DNA from: JBBQQG01 sp038216175
Lineage (GTDB): Bacteria > Patescibacteriota > Saccharimonadia > Saccharimonadales > OMJO01
Length of the DNA stretch: 14,349 nt
Direction: 5' to 3'
Assembly: GCA_038216175.1 (NCBI GenBank)
Contig: JBBQQG010000025.1
Coordinates: forward strand, 1-14,349
In this document: in pieces, positions 7,307 through 14,299 of the stretch
How positions within the stretch are numbered: position 1 is the first letter of the stretch
Layout of the letters: each line of letters begins with the position of its first letter
Notes under the pieces: generated by a model
Told to the model about the DNA's origin: nothing
The model's database searches: none
Seen by the model: only the letters and a program-made list of their open reading frames with translations
Made by a program: the position numbers and the translations under genes

Positions 7307-7334
7307 TTGACAAAATACAAGGGGCGAGTACAGT
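7307..7334 (+). promoter_or_regulatory. Promoter of the surface protein/sortase pair
   Basis: A perfect TTGACA (7307-7312) stands 16 bases before TACAGT (7329-7334). A start near 7341 would give a leader of about 35 bases ending in AAAGGGA (7364-7370), a good Shine-Dalgarno five bases before the GTG. The following TTACAAATGTAGTAA is partly symmetric and could be an operator, but that is weak. Confidence 0.6.
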
Positions 7335-7375
7335 TACAAATGTAGTAATTTTTAACAACAAAAAAAGGGAAAAAA

Positions 7376-9076
7376 GTGAAAATACTTAAAAGATTAAGCT
7401 CGTTCATGGCAGCACTAATTCTAAGTGTCGTGTCATCTCTGATTATTTTTGTACCACAAGTACACGCAGCTGCCATTACTTGGACAGGAACTGCCGGCGA
7501 CGACAAATTAGGAACAGCTGGAAACTGGAGTGGCAATGTCCTACCGGTTGACGGAGACAGTCTTGTGTTCCCTTTTTCTAGTTCTGGATACAGTTTGGAT
7601 CTTGATGCCAGCTCAACCCTTACTTCAGTTTCTGACATAACTTTTACTGGAGATGGTAGTGCAGTTAGCCCTCAACTGGAAACGATTAGCTCTAGCGCAA
7701 GTTCATCAATTACAATAACTGGAGCTGTATCGGTCGGCTCAAACGTTAATGCATCGATAGATCTACCGATTACGACCGGTGCTTCAACTTCTGCCAACAT
7801 AATTGATTCGACAGCGAGTCTGGTGTTCGGTAGTGATACTAATCCCGTCACACTAGGTGGTAATACTTTGACATTTTCGAATTTAAAATCACCAATTAAT
7901 TCAAGTAGCGATCAGTCGTTTTTAACTCTAGGTCAACTAATCGGAAGCAGCTCTTCAAAAGTAGTATTTAACGGTCTAGACGTAAATTTGAATAATACTA
8001 GCCCATCTTTTGACGGTGAGATGCAGTTTAATAATTCGTTAGTAGATGCTCAAGTTGCTACTGTATTTGGGACTTCAGTAGGTGGAATCAAGCTTAATAA
8101 TTCGCGACTTCAGGTTACCGGTTCGTCTGAAATAGTAATTAATGACCCAGTAGATGTCGTTGGTAATTATCTCGGAGCTGACAGTACAAAAGGCGTCATT
8201 GGTACTGAAGTGTTTTATGTTGGTGGTTCTAGTGGTTCGGCCCTAAATTTGGCTGGTGGATTAACACTTCATAATGACACTTTATTTGACCCATACGTCG
8301 GACCGATAAAAGTAACCGGCGCTTTTGACGGCAAGTTTTCAATTGGCATAACTGCAGTCTATACTCCAGCTTCGGCAATAATCATTAACTCTAGTTCAAA
8401 TAACAGTAGCGTTCCGAACGGCAACTATGCTTTAGTCAGTTCCGATACTACAATAAGCGATAGCTTGCCTGCCACCGACTTGATAGTCGAATCTGGCAAA
8501 ACCCTGACTCTTAGCGGCGTTCGAGGCCGAATTATAGTGTCAAGTAAATCTACTTTAAAAGGTACAGGTACAGCCGGTGCAGTTAATATATTTAACGGTG
8601 CAGATATTGCTCCAGGCAACAGCCCGGGTTGTATTAATTCTGGCGACATTACTATAAACGGAACTTACGACGCAGAAATAGGCGGTAACACCGCTTGTAG
8701 CGGGTATGATCAGTTAAATGTAACTGGAACTGTCGATGTAACCGGGAGTAAGCTTAATCCGTCGTTATATAACGGCTATACGCCGAAGGCTGGTGAATCT
8801 TACACGATAATTAATAACGACGGGTCAGATCCGATTGTAGGTACGTTCAATAACTTGGCTGAGGGGACTACTTTTAATCTTGGCTCAACGGTTTTCAAAA
8901 TATCTTATGTCGGTGGAACCGGCAATGATGTAGTGCTATCAGTGCAGACTGTACCCGGAACTCCAAATACTGGTATAAAACTGCTAACTACATATCCGGT
9001 ATTTACTATGATTTCGACATTACTGCTAGCTTCTTCGATTGCATTTATTGCTCGTCGATACAAACGTTCAGTATAA
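7376..9076 (+). CDS. Secreted, sortase-anchored surface protein with autotransporter-passenger-like body
   Basis: The 566-residue protein starts with a signal peptide (basic MKILKR, hydrophobic core about 8-27, probable cleavage after VHA near residue 31). The mature N-terminus ITWTGTAGDDKLGTAGNW, then LPVDGDSLVFP, matches the opening of passenger-type beta-helix proteins. The middle is Ser/Thr/Asn/Gly-rich with short repeating beta strands. The C-terminal part has the known passenger module: IAPGNSPG (about 411-418), the DQLNVTGTVDVTG strand pair, GYTPKAGESYTIINNDGSDP, and ISYVGGTGNDVVLSV. It ends in a cell-wall sorting signal: TPNTG (529-533), a hydrophobic helix (about 541-559) and RRYKRSV. 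Only two cysteines are present (Cys419, Cys441). There is no outer-membrane barrel, fitting a monoderm envelope. A GTG start with a good Shine-Dalgarno is used. A sortase gene follows 67 bases downstream. Confidence 0.88.
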   Translation: MKILKRLSSFMAALILSVVSSLIIFVPQVHAAAITWTGTAGDDKLGTAGNWSGNVLPVDGDSLVFPFSSSGYSLDLDASSTLTSVSDITFTGDGSAVSPQLETISSSASSSITITGAVSVGSNVNASIDLPITTGASTSANIIDSTASLVFGSDTNPVTLGGNTLTFSNLKSPINSSSDQSFLTLGQLIGSSSSKVVFNGLDVNLNNTSPSFDGEMQFNNSLVDAQVATVFGTSVGGIKLNNSRLQVTGSSEIVINDPVDVVGNYLGADSTKGVIGTEVFYVGGSSGSALNLAGGLTLHNDTLFDPYVGPIKVTGAFDGKFSIGITAVYTPASAIIINSSSNNSSVPNGNYALVSSDTTISDSLPATDLIVESGKTLTLSGVRGRIIVSSKSTLKGTGTAGAVNIFNGADIAPGNSPGCINSGDITINGTYDAEIGGNTACSGYDQLNVTGTVDVTGSKLNPSLYNGYTPKAGESYTIINNDGSDPIVGTFNNLAEGTTFNLGSTVFKISYVGGTGNDVVLSVQTVPGTPNTGIKLLTTYPVFTMISTLLLASSIAFIARRYKRSV

Positions 9077-9143
9077 ATTTCAATATTTTACTAAACAGTT
9101 AAAAAATAAAACAATCTAAAACGTAAAAATAAACGTATTAAAA

Positions 9144-10172
9144 ATGCAGGATAAAAAAATTAAAAGATTAAATAGTACTGACTTTGACCGTCTTAGAAGC
9201 ATGACTTATAAGAGCCGGCAACTGCGTTTTCAACCGCGTAGCGGTGTAAGTCTGGATGGAATGACTTTGCAACGCCAAAAAACGGCAGCTCGAACTGCCC
9301 AAATTACTGTGCCCGATCATGCTGAAGTCAGGCCCCAATTTGTTAAACCCTCAAGTGTTGTCGCAAACCTACCAGTTAAACGCGACATGCCGGCTATGCC
9401 AGTACATACTAAACTATTAAAATCGAGCGTTATTAGAAGAGATAGTTTCAAACCTAGACAAAAAACACCGATTGCCAAGACAAACATAAAAAATTCTAAG
9501 CAGTCTCGGCATAGTAAAACTAGTGTCGCCCTTCTAAGCGCAGCAGCATTCTTATTTTTAACCGGAATGATAATAAGTTTTAGCACAATTAAAAATAACA
9601 ATAAACTATCAAATCAAGTTAGTGCACTTGCTCAAAAATCCCAATCAAATACATCGACAGATCCCGACGGCGTACCAAGCGAGGCTGATCCACCTAAAAA
9701 TAGTGTCAAGTCTTATCATGTGTCACCAGATCTGCCTCGGGTAATTAGAATTCCTAATATTGCTATAGAAGCCAGGGTAGTAAGACTAGGAACTGGTCCG
9801 TCTAATCAGCTAAGAGCACCAAGTTCAATATTTGATGCTGGTTGGTATGACGGCAGTTCTAAACCTGGCGAACCTGGTGCCGTATTAATTGACGGACACG
9901 TTTCTGGACCTACAAAACACGGTATCTTTTATAATTTAAAAAACTTAAATCCCGGTGATGATATCCAAATCGAAAAGGGCGATAATAAGATCATTCATTA
10001 CAAAGTTGTCAAAATAGTGTCCTATCCGGTTAATGAAGTCGATATGGCTGCGGCACTAACACCGGTTATCCCAGGCAAAAATGGTTTGAATATAATGACT
10101 TGCAGTGGGAAATTCGACGTTAAAAGCAACGAATACTTGCAACGAATAGTAGTGTTTGCTTCAGAACAATAA
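9144..10172 (+). CDS. Sortase (class E/F-like) with long basic N-terminal extension
   Basis: Sortases are membrane transpeptidases that cleave a C-terminal sorting motif and attach the protein to an amine acceptor. The catalytic domain is about residues 190-342: RVIRIPNIAIEARV strand, His252 in LIDGHVSG, IFYNLKNLNPGDDI, Cys320 in LNIMTCSGKFD, and Arg334 in YLQRIVVFA, giving the His-Cys-Arg triad. A single helix (about 128-149) anchors it as a type II protein. Residues 1-127 are predicted cytoplasmic and very basic (about 29 Lys/Arg against 8 Asp/Glu), with no recognisable domain; most sortases have only a short tail there. The start lacks a Shine-Dalgarno, so internal Met20 or Met40 are possible. 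The TPNTG protein just upstream is the obvious substrate. Class is uncertain without alignment. Confidence 0.9.
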   Translation: MQDKKIKRLNSTDFDRLRSMTYKSRQLRFQPRSGVSLDGMTLQRQKTAARTAQITVPDHAEVRPQFVKPSSVVANLPVKRDMPAMPVHTKLLKSSVIRRDSFKPRQKTPIAKTNIKNSKQSRHSKTSVALLSAAAFLFLTGMIISFSTIKNNNKLSNQVSALAQKSQSNTSTDPDGVPSEADPPKNSVKSYHVSPDLPRVIRIPNIAIEARVVRLGTGPSNQLRAPSSIFDAGWYDGSSKPGEPGAVLIDGHVSGPTKHGIFYNLKNLNPGDDIQIEKGDNKIIHYKVVKIVSYPVNEVDMAAALTPVIPGKNGLNIMTCSGKFDVKSNEYLQRIVVFASEQ

Positions 10173-10320
10173 ATCGCTTTTACAGTTGACCAGACTAAGT
10201 TATCCGGCGTATAGTTATAGCTAGGATTACTGCCATTTTCAGGAGTAAGGTCCGGAGTTTTATCTAATAATTTTGATATTCTAAAGCATAACTAAATAGC
10301 TAATGAAGTGATAGTGACGC

Positions 10321-10353
10321 TATGATAGTAGCTTTAGTACTGATAGAAAGGGA
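10321..10353 (+). promoter_or_regulatory. -10 element and Shine-Dalgarno of rny
   Basis: TATGAT (10321-10326) is followed by a leader of about 26 bases holding AGAAAGGGA (10345-10353), well spaced before the ATG at 10359. A matching -35 is weak. The rest of the 186-base gap between the sortase and rny (10173-10320) shows no gene, no clear terminator and no RNA fold I recognise. Confidence 0.5.
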
Positions 10354-10358
10354 TACCT

Positions 10359-11873
10359 ATGGGTCCAATTACCATTGTACTAGCCGTGGCTGGTGTTGTT
10401 GTTGGCTTTGGTGCTAACACTGTAGTCACGCGTAAAAAAATCGGTTCTGCTACAGATCAGGCTGACAAAGAACTAGCCAAAGCGAAAAAAGAAGCATCGA
10501 AACTGATCGATGATGCAAGGGAAGAATCTAACAAAGCGATAGAACAAACAAGAAAGGAAGAACAAACAAGGCGAAAAGAGTTAAAAGACATTGAACAAAG
10601 GTTACTTGACCGTGAAGTTGTGTTTGACAAAAAACTTGACGACATGGACAGGCGCGCTGAAAAATTAAGAACAGGTGAAACTGAAGTTGAACAGTTAAAA
10701 GACGAAATTAGAGCAATAAGATCGAAACAGCAGGATAAACTTGAAAAAGTTGCAAAACTTTCTAAAGATGAAGCTACTTCTAAACTGATGAAGATGACCG
10801 AAAAGGATATTCGTGGAGATCTGACCGGTTTAATTGCTAAGCTCCAAGACGAGGCTAAACTTACTGCCGAAGAAACAGCCGCTACTATAATTACTAGCGC
10901 TATGGAGCGCATGGCCAGCGAAGTGACTGCCGAACGAACAGTAAGCGCAGTAAAACTAGAAGACGAAGAAATGAAAGGTAGAATTATTGGTAAAGAGGGC
11001 CGAAATATACAAGCTCTGCAACGTGCAACTGGTGTAGACATTATGGTTGACGATACGCCAGGCATGATAATTTTGAGTAGTTTTGATCCTGTTAGGCGCG
11101 AAGTTGCTCGTCAAGCACTCGAAATGCTGCTAAAAGACGGTCGAGTACATCCTGGTAGAATTGAAGAGATAGTCGAGAAAGCGCAGGCAAATGTGGCAAA
11201 AGACGTTATGCGCGCTGGAGAAGATGCTGCTCGTGAAGTAGGAATCATAGGTATACCTAGAGAAATACTACAACTTTTAGGTGAGTTAAAATTTAGAACA
11301 AGTTACGGCCAAAATGTTTTAAAACATAGTACTGAAATGGCCCATATTGCCGGAATAATAGCAGAAGAAGTCGGAGCTAACGTAAAAACTACAAAATACG
11401 CTGCTTTAGTACATGATTTAGGTAAGGCGCTAACACATAAAATGGAAGGTAAGCATCATCATATTAGCGGTGAAATGCTTAGAAAATATGGTGCTCCAGA
11501 GGAAGTAGCTCACGCCGCCGAAGCCCACCACGACGATATGGAAGCCACAACACCAGAGGCTTTAATTGTTAGAGTTGTCGACGCAATAAGTGCATCGCGC
11601 CCTGGTGCTCGGAATATTAGCGCTGAAAACTTTGTTGAGCGAATGCGTGATTTAGAGAACGTAGCAAACGGATTTGAAGGAATTGAAAAATCTTACGCAA
11701 TCAGCGCAGGCAGAGAAGTCAGGGTATTTGTCCGTCCTCAGGACATTGACGATCTTAGTGCGATAAAATTAGCTCGCGATATTGCAACCAAAATAGAATC
11801 TACGATGCAGTATCCAGGAACTATAAAAGTTAACGTAATCAGGGAAACCCGAGCGATCGAGTTTGCTAAATAA
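10359..11873 (+). CDS. rny: Ribonuclease Y
   Basis: RNase Y is a membrane-anchored endoribonuclease that starts bulk mRNA decay in many Gram-positive bacteria. The 504 residues are in the usual order: an N-terminal membrane helix (about 3-24), a long charged coiled coil (about 35-170), a KH RNA-binding domain (about 195-260) with the GxxG loop GKEG (211-214) inside EMKGRIIGKEGRNIQAL, and an HD metal-dependent nuclease domain (about 318-415) with His323, the His352-Asp353 pair in VHDLGKA, His390/His391 and Asp408 in VVDAISASRPGAR. The C-terminal domain keeps REVRVFVRP. All catalytic residues are present. It has its own -10 and a good Shine-Dalgarno. The neighbourhood ends with ymdB, as next to rny in B. 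subtilis, with two extra genes between. Confidence 0.97.
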   Translation: MGPITIVLAVAGVVVGFGANTVVTRKKIGSATDQADKELAKAKKEASKLIDDAREESNKAIEQTRKEEQTRRKELKDIEQRLLDREVVFDKKLDDMDRRAEKLRTGETEVEQLKDEIRAIRSKQQDKLEKVAKLSKDEATSKLMKMTEKDIRGDLTGLIAKLQDEAKLTAEETAATIITSAMERMASEVTAERTVSAVKLEDEEMKGRIIGKEGRNIQALQRATGVDIMVDDTPGMIILSSFDPVRREVARQALEMLLKDGRVHPGRIEEIVEKAQANVAKDVMRAGEDAAREVGIIGIPREILQLLGELKFRTSYGQNVLKHSTEMAHIAGIIAEEVGANVKTTKYAALVHDLGKALTHKMEGKHHHISGEMLRKYGAPEEVAHAAEAHHDDMEATTPEALIVRVVDAISASRPGARNISAENFVERMRDLENVANGFEGIEKSYAISAGREVRVFVRPQDIDDLSAIKLARDIATKIESTMQYPGTIKVNVIRETRAIEFAK

Positions 11874-11892
11874 TCTCGCTTATTGTTACAAT
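11863..11892 (+). promoter_or_regulatory. Promoter of the 11902 gene, inside the end of rny
   Basis: TTGCTA (11863-11868, four of six) and TACAAT (11887-11892, five of six) are 18 bases apart. The -35 overlaps the last rny codons. Nine bases separate the -10 from the ATG, giving a predicted leader of about three bases and no room for a Shine-Dalgarno. Confidence 0.45.
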
Positions 11893-11901
11893 TTAAATTA
11901 A

Positions 11902-12624
11902 ATGAAACAGTTATTTCTGCATAGGATAAGACTTAGCTGGTACTTTGGAATATTTTTTGTAATATACCTTACTCTTGAACTACTTTTGCCTAGGCAAAAA
12001 TTTGAAACTGGAGCACTTACGCTATTTTCAGTTAATTCGTTTTTATATGGTTTTTATATATCGCCAATTGTAGCAGCCCAAAAAGCTAGAATCGAAGAAT
12101 TACATCGGATCGTCAGAAGCGAATCTAATTCAATTTTTGCAATGGTTTTAATGACCAAGGACCTGCCTAAACATTTAAGGAATCAGATCCAGGACATGTT
12201 TATCAAATATATAAGTAAAACTGCTCACGGCTCTCATAAAGGTGGTGAACAGGCTTACGAAGAAATAATAAGCTTTTGTTTAGACTATAACGGCGAATCG
12301 AAAGCTGATATTGATATACTTCTCGAAAAAGTTGTTGCAAACCAACAGAATCGTACGATGTTTACTATGCAGATGAATAATAAAGTTTTCAGTAATGAAT
12401 GGATAATTATGCTGATGCTTTTTTCGATTACTTTATCTTTTATTCTGATAATTGATACTGGTAATAAATTTATTTACCGTGTCGTGGCAGCACTACTTGC
12501 AACCGGACTAACTATGCTCATAGTAATTCTTGTGAAATTAAGCAGTTTGACACATAAAAAAGCAAAACAAGTTTGGCAGCCATTTGATAAATTGTTAGTC
12601 AGCCATTTTTATAGAATTGACTGA
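11902..12624 (+). CDS. Unrecognised four-helix membrane protein
   Basis: This 240-residue protein is not one I can name with confidence. Hydrophobic segments lie at about 12-30, 38-58, 166-185 and 190-212, so two helix pairs flank a soluble central region of about 105 residues. That region is helical and charged (KARIEELHRIVRSESNSIFAMV, cut here at the motif), and includes LPKHLRNQIQDMFIKYISK and a short HGSHKGGEQ loop; NEW (165-167) precedes the third helix. The C-terminal tail is basic and probably cytoplasmic. This two-plus-two layout with a cytosolic helical core recalls the bestrophin-like DUF4239 family, but that is a resemblance in topology only. It lies between rny and the MBL gene and seems to have its own promoter. 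No Shine-Dalgarno is visible. Confidence 0.82.
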   Translation: MKQLFLHRIRLSWYFGIFFVIYLTLELLLPRQKFETGALTLFSVNSFLYGFYISPIVAAQKARIEELHRIVRSESNSIFAMVLMTKDLPKHLRNQIQDMFIKYISKTAHGSHKGGEQAYEEIISFCLDYNGESKADIDILLEKVVANQQNRTMFTMQMNNKVFSNEWIIMLMLFSITLSFILIIDTGNKFIYRVVAALLATGLTMLIVILVKLSSLTHKKAKQVWQPFDKLLVSHFYRID

Positions 12625-12659
12625 TTAGTCTAAAATTTTTGTAGTATTATTATTTCTAT

Positions 12660-12691
12660 TTGTAACTTAGCTTAATTATATCAGTTACAAT
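12660..12691 (+). promoter_or_regulatory. -10 element with 8-bp inverted repeat before the MBL gene (possible operator)
   Basis: TACAAT (12686-12691) ends six bases before the ATG, so the A of the ATG would itself be the +1. A perfect 8-bp inverted repeat, TTGTAACT (12660-12667) and AGTTACAA (12683-12690), with a 15-base spacer, overlaps the -10. Half-sites about two helical turns apart suit a dimeric repressor, but no regulator is identified. Confidence 0.45.
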
Positions 12692-12697
12692 ATATGT

Positions 12698-13336
12698 ATG
12701 AAGTTAACCAAGTTCATTCACTCATGCATTCTGGCTGAAGACAGCGATCACGTTGGTCTGTTTGATCCCGGTCAGTTTACCTGGCAGTCAGGTAAATTCT
12801 CAGTCGATAGTTTAGATCGTCTGGATTTTGTCATGATAACGCACGAGCATCCTGATCACTACTGCGAACCATTCGTAAAAGCACTGCACCATAAATTTCC
12901 CGATGCTATGTATTTTTCTACTCACGAAGTAGTCAGTAAGTTAAAATCTCTAGGGGTTCAAAAAGCCCTCAGCTTATCGACAGAAGACGTAACAGTATCG
13001 CCGTTGGCTCATGAGAGTATGAGCCCATTATCACCTGATCCATCGACTCAAAATGTTGCCATTCACTATAAAGGAAAAGTTAGTCACCCCGGTGATAGTC
13101 ATCATTTAACCAGTTCAAAAGAGGTTTTACTGCTTCCGGTAGAAGCACCCTGGGGCTCAACTATTGACGCAGTTCGTATGGCACTAAGTTTAAAACCTAA
13201 AGTAGTTGTGCCGATACACGACTGGATGTGGAATCAAGAATGGCGAAGCATTATGTATGACAGAATGGATCAATTTTTTAACCAACATGACATAAGATTT
13301 GTTAAACCGAATGACGGTGAATCATTCGAAGTATGA
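12698..13336 (+). CDS. MBL-fold metal-dependent hydrolase
   Basis: A 212-residue metallo-beta-lactamase-fold protein, close to the UlaG-like zinc hydrolase group. The fold opens with MKLTKFIHSCILAE and GLFDPGQF, then the metal motif THEHPDH (His49, His51, Asp53, His54), a second ligand region SHPGDS (His130, Asp133) and VPIHDW (His174). No separate RNA-binding or CPSF domain is present, so it is not an RNase J. The substrate cannot be told from sequence. From memory, the MKLTKF-x-HSC opening is typical of actinobacterial members of this family, which would be notable for a lineage that lives on actinobacteria; this is unverified. The stop overlaps the ymdB start (ATGA), so the two are translated as a pair. 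No Shine-Dalgarno; a -10 lies six bases before the ATG. Confidence 0.9.
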   Translation: MKLTKFIHSCILAEDSDHVGLFDPGQFTWQSGKFSVDSLDRLDFVMITHEHPDHYCEPFVKALHHKFPDAMYFSTHEVVSKLKSLGVQKALSLSTEDVTVSPLAHESMSPLSPDPSTQNVAIHYKGKVSHPGDSHHLTSSKEVLLLPVEAPWGSTIDAVRMALSLKPKVVVPIHDWMWNQEWRSIMYDRMDQFFNQHDIRFVKPNDGESFEV

Positions 13337-14133
13337 ACATTCTATATATTGGCGATATTATGGGAGAAATGGGCATTGAAGCGGTTAGACGTATTTTGCC
13401 GACGGTAGAAAAAGAGTACGATGTAAATATAGTTGTCGCCCAATCAGAAAATGTGACCGAGGGCAAAGGATTATCACTAAAAGACTATAAAAAATTGCAA
13501 CTTATGGGAGTGGATTTTTTTACCGGTGGTAACTGGAGCATGCATCGCCCAGAAATTCATAACTATTTGAACGACAATGACCGACCGATAATCAGACCAG
13601 CAAATTATCCCAGTAATATTCCGGGTAAAGGCTATAAATATTTACAGACTCCTAAAGGTCCGATACTTGTCATAAGCTTGCTTGGTCATATAGTTGGTAG
13701 AGACGCTGATAAGCCGATCGAAAATCCACTTTTAACAATCGATAAAATTCTTGATGAAACGGAACATGTTAAATGTGTTTCTAAAATAGTAAATTTCCAT
13801 GGAGATTTTAGTAGTGAAAAAATTGTAATAGGCTACTACTTAGACGGAAGAGTAACCGCTGTTATCGGCGACCATTGGCACGTTCCTACTGCTGATGCCA
13901 TGGTTCTGCCTAAAGGAACTGCACATATGACAGACGTTGGAATGTGTGGTGCACTGCATTCAAGTTTAGGAGTGAAACTAGATTCTATAATTTCAAGATG
14001 GAGAGACGGGCAAATTAATAAAAACGTATTAGAGACAGATGGACCCTTACAGTTTAATGCGGCACTTATTAAAAGTAATGATAGTAATGGGCTAGCGGAT
14101 ACAATTTCCCATATTCAAAAGATTTTTAAGTAG
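13333..14133 (+). CDS. ymdB: YmdB-family metallophosphoesterase (TIGR00282-type)
   Basis: YmdB-type enzymes are binuclear metallophosphoesterases; in B. subtilis YmdB has cyclic-nucleotide phosphodiesterase activity and affects biofilm and sporulation decisions. The 266 residues span the family's full length. Metal ligands fall in place: Asp8 (IGDIMG), Glu39-Asn40 (SEN), Asn67 (GGN), His156 (NFHGDFSSEK), His181 and His183 (GDHWHVPTAD), with RPANYP, LDGRVTAVIG and TDVGMCG also typical. One key position differs: the GNH motif is GNW (Trp68), so the histidine that usually assists catalysis is missing. Sequence around it (GNWSMHRPEI) also departs from the family's GNHTWDQKEI pattern. It overlaps the MBL gene by ATGA and closes the rny neighbourhood. 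Activity may be altered; the fold call is firm. Confidence 0.92.
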   Translation: MNILYIGDIMGEMGIEAVRRILPTVEKEYDVNIVVAQSENVTEGKGLSLKDYKKLQLMGVDFFTGGNWSMHRPEIHNYLNDNDRPIIRPANYPSNIPGKGYKYLQTPKGPILVISLLGHIVGRDADKPIENPLLTIDKILDETEHVKCVSKIVNFHGDFSSEKIVIGYYLDGRVTAVIGDHWHVPTADAMVLPKGTAHMTDVGMCGALHSSLGVKLDSIISRWRDGQINKNVLETDGPLQFNAALIKSNDSNGLADTISHIQKIFK

Positions 14134-14153
14134 CGTTTTAATGATTAGTTCGC

Positions 14154-14159
14154 TATAAT
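14154..14159 (+). promoter_or_regulatory. Perfect -10 hexamer before tRNA-Pro
   Basis: TATAAT ends 12 bases before the first tRNA base, giving a predicted start about six bases ahead of the mature 5' end. The -35 region falls over the ymdB stop and is weak. The tRNA can therefore be transcribed independently of ymdB. Confidence 0.55.
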
Positions 14160-14171
14160 CACCCCAGTTGT

Positions 14172-14248
14172 CGGGGTGTGGCGCAGTTGGCTAGCGCGCC
14201 GCGTTTGGGACGCGGAGGTCGGAGGTTCGAGTCCTCTCACCCCGACCA
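14172..14248 (+). tRNA. tRNA-Pro (anticodon UGG)
   Basis: A complete 77-base cloverleaf with encoded CCA. The acceptor stem CGGGGTG pairs fully with CACCCCG; C1-G72 is typical of proline tRNAs. The D arm is GCGC-AGTTGGCTA-GCGC. The anticodon stem CCGCG/CGCGG holds the loop TTTGGGA with anticodon TGG at 14206-14208. A five-base variable loop (AGGTC) is followed by the T arm GGAGG-TTCGAGT-CCTCT, whose outermost pair is G-T. Wobble reading by UGG can cover all four CCN codons. Confidence 0.97.
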
Positions 14249-14261
14249 ATAAGTATTTTGT

Positions 14262-14299
14262 CTAAATCCACCATTAAATCGTATGGTGGATTTAGCTTT
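14262..14299 (+). terminator. Terminator-like hairpin after tRNA-Pro
   Basis: CTAAATCCACCAT (14262-14274) and ATGGTGGATTTAG (14283-14295) form a perfect 13-bp stem around an eight-base loop, followed by CTTTATAA. The stem begins 14 bases after the encoded CCA. The T-run is short, so termination may be incomplete. The remaining 50 bases to the window end (14300-14349) show nothing I can identify. Confidence 0.75.

Noticed and set aside
10150..10296. Minus-strand frame between the sortase and rny that reads like protein (TPDLTPENGSNP, then NYTPDNLVW)
   Set aside because: It has no start codon, stops inside the antisense of the sortase and lacks a recognisable family. Chance or an old remnant cannot be told apart.
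10457..11065. Long minus-strand frame (202 codons) inside rny
   Set aside because: Serine-rich shadow of the charged coiled coil; the plus-strand RNase Y is unmistakable.
7332..12690. Motif GTTACAA upstream of three genes (7333, 11885, 12684) as a shared regulatory site
   Set aside because: A 7-mer is expected once or twice in this window by chance, and two copies arise because TACAAT is a -10 variant.
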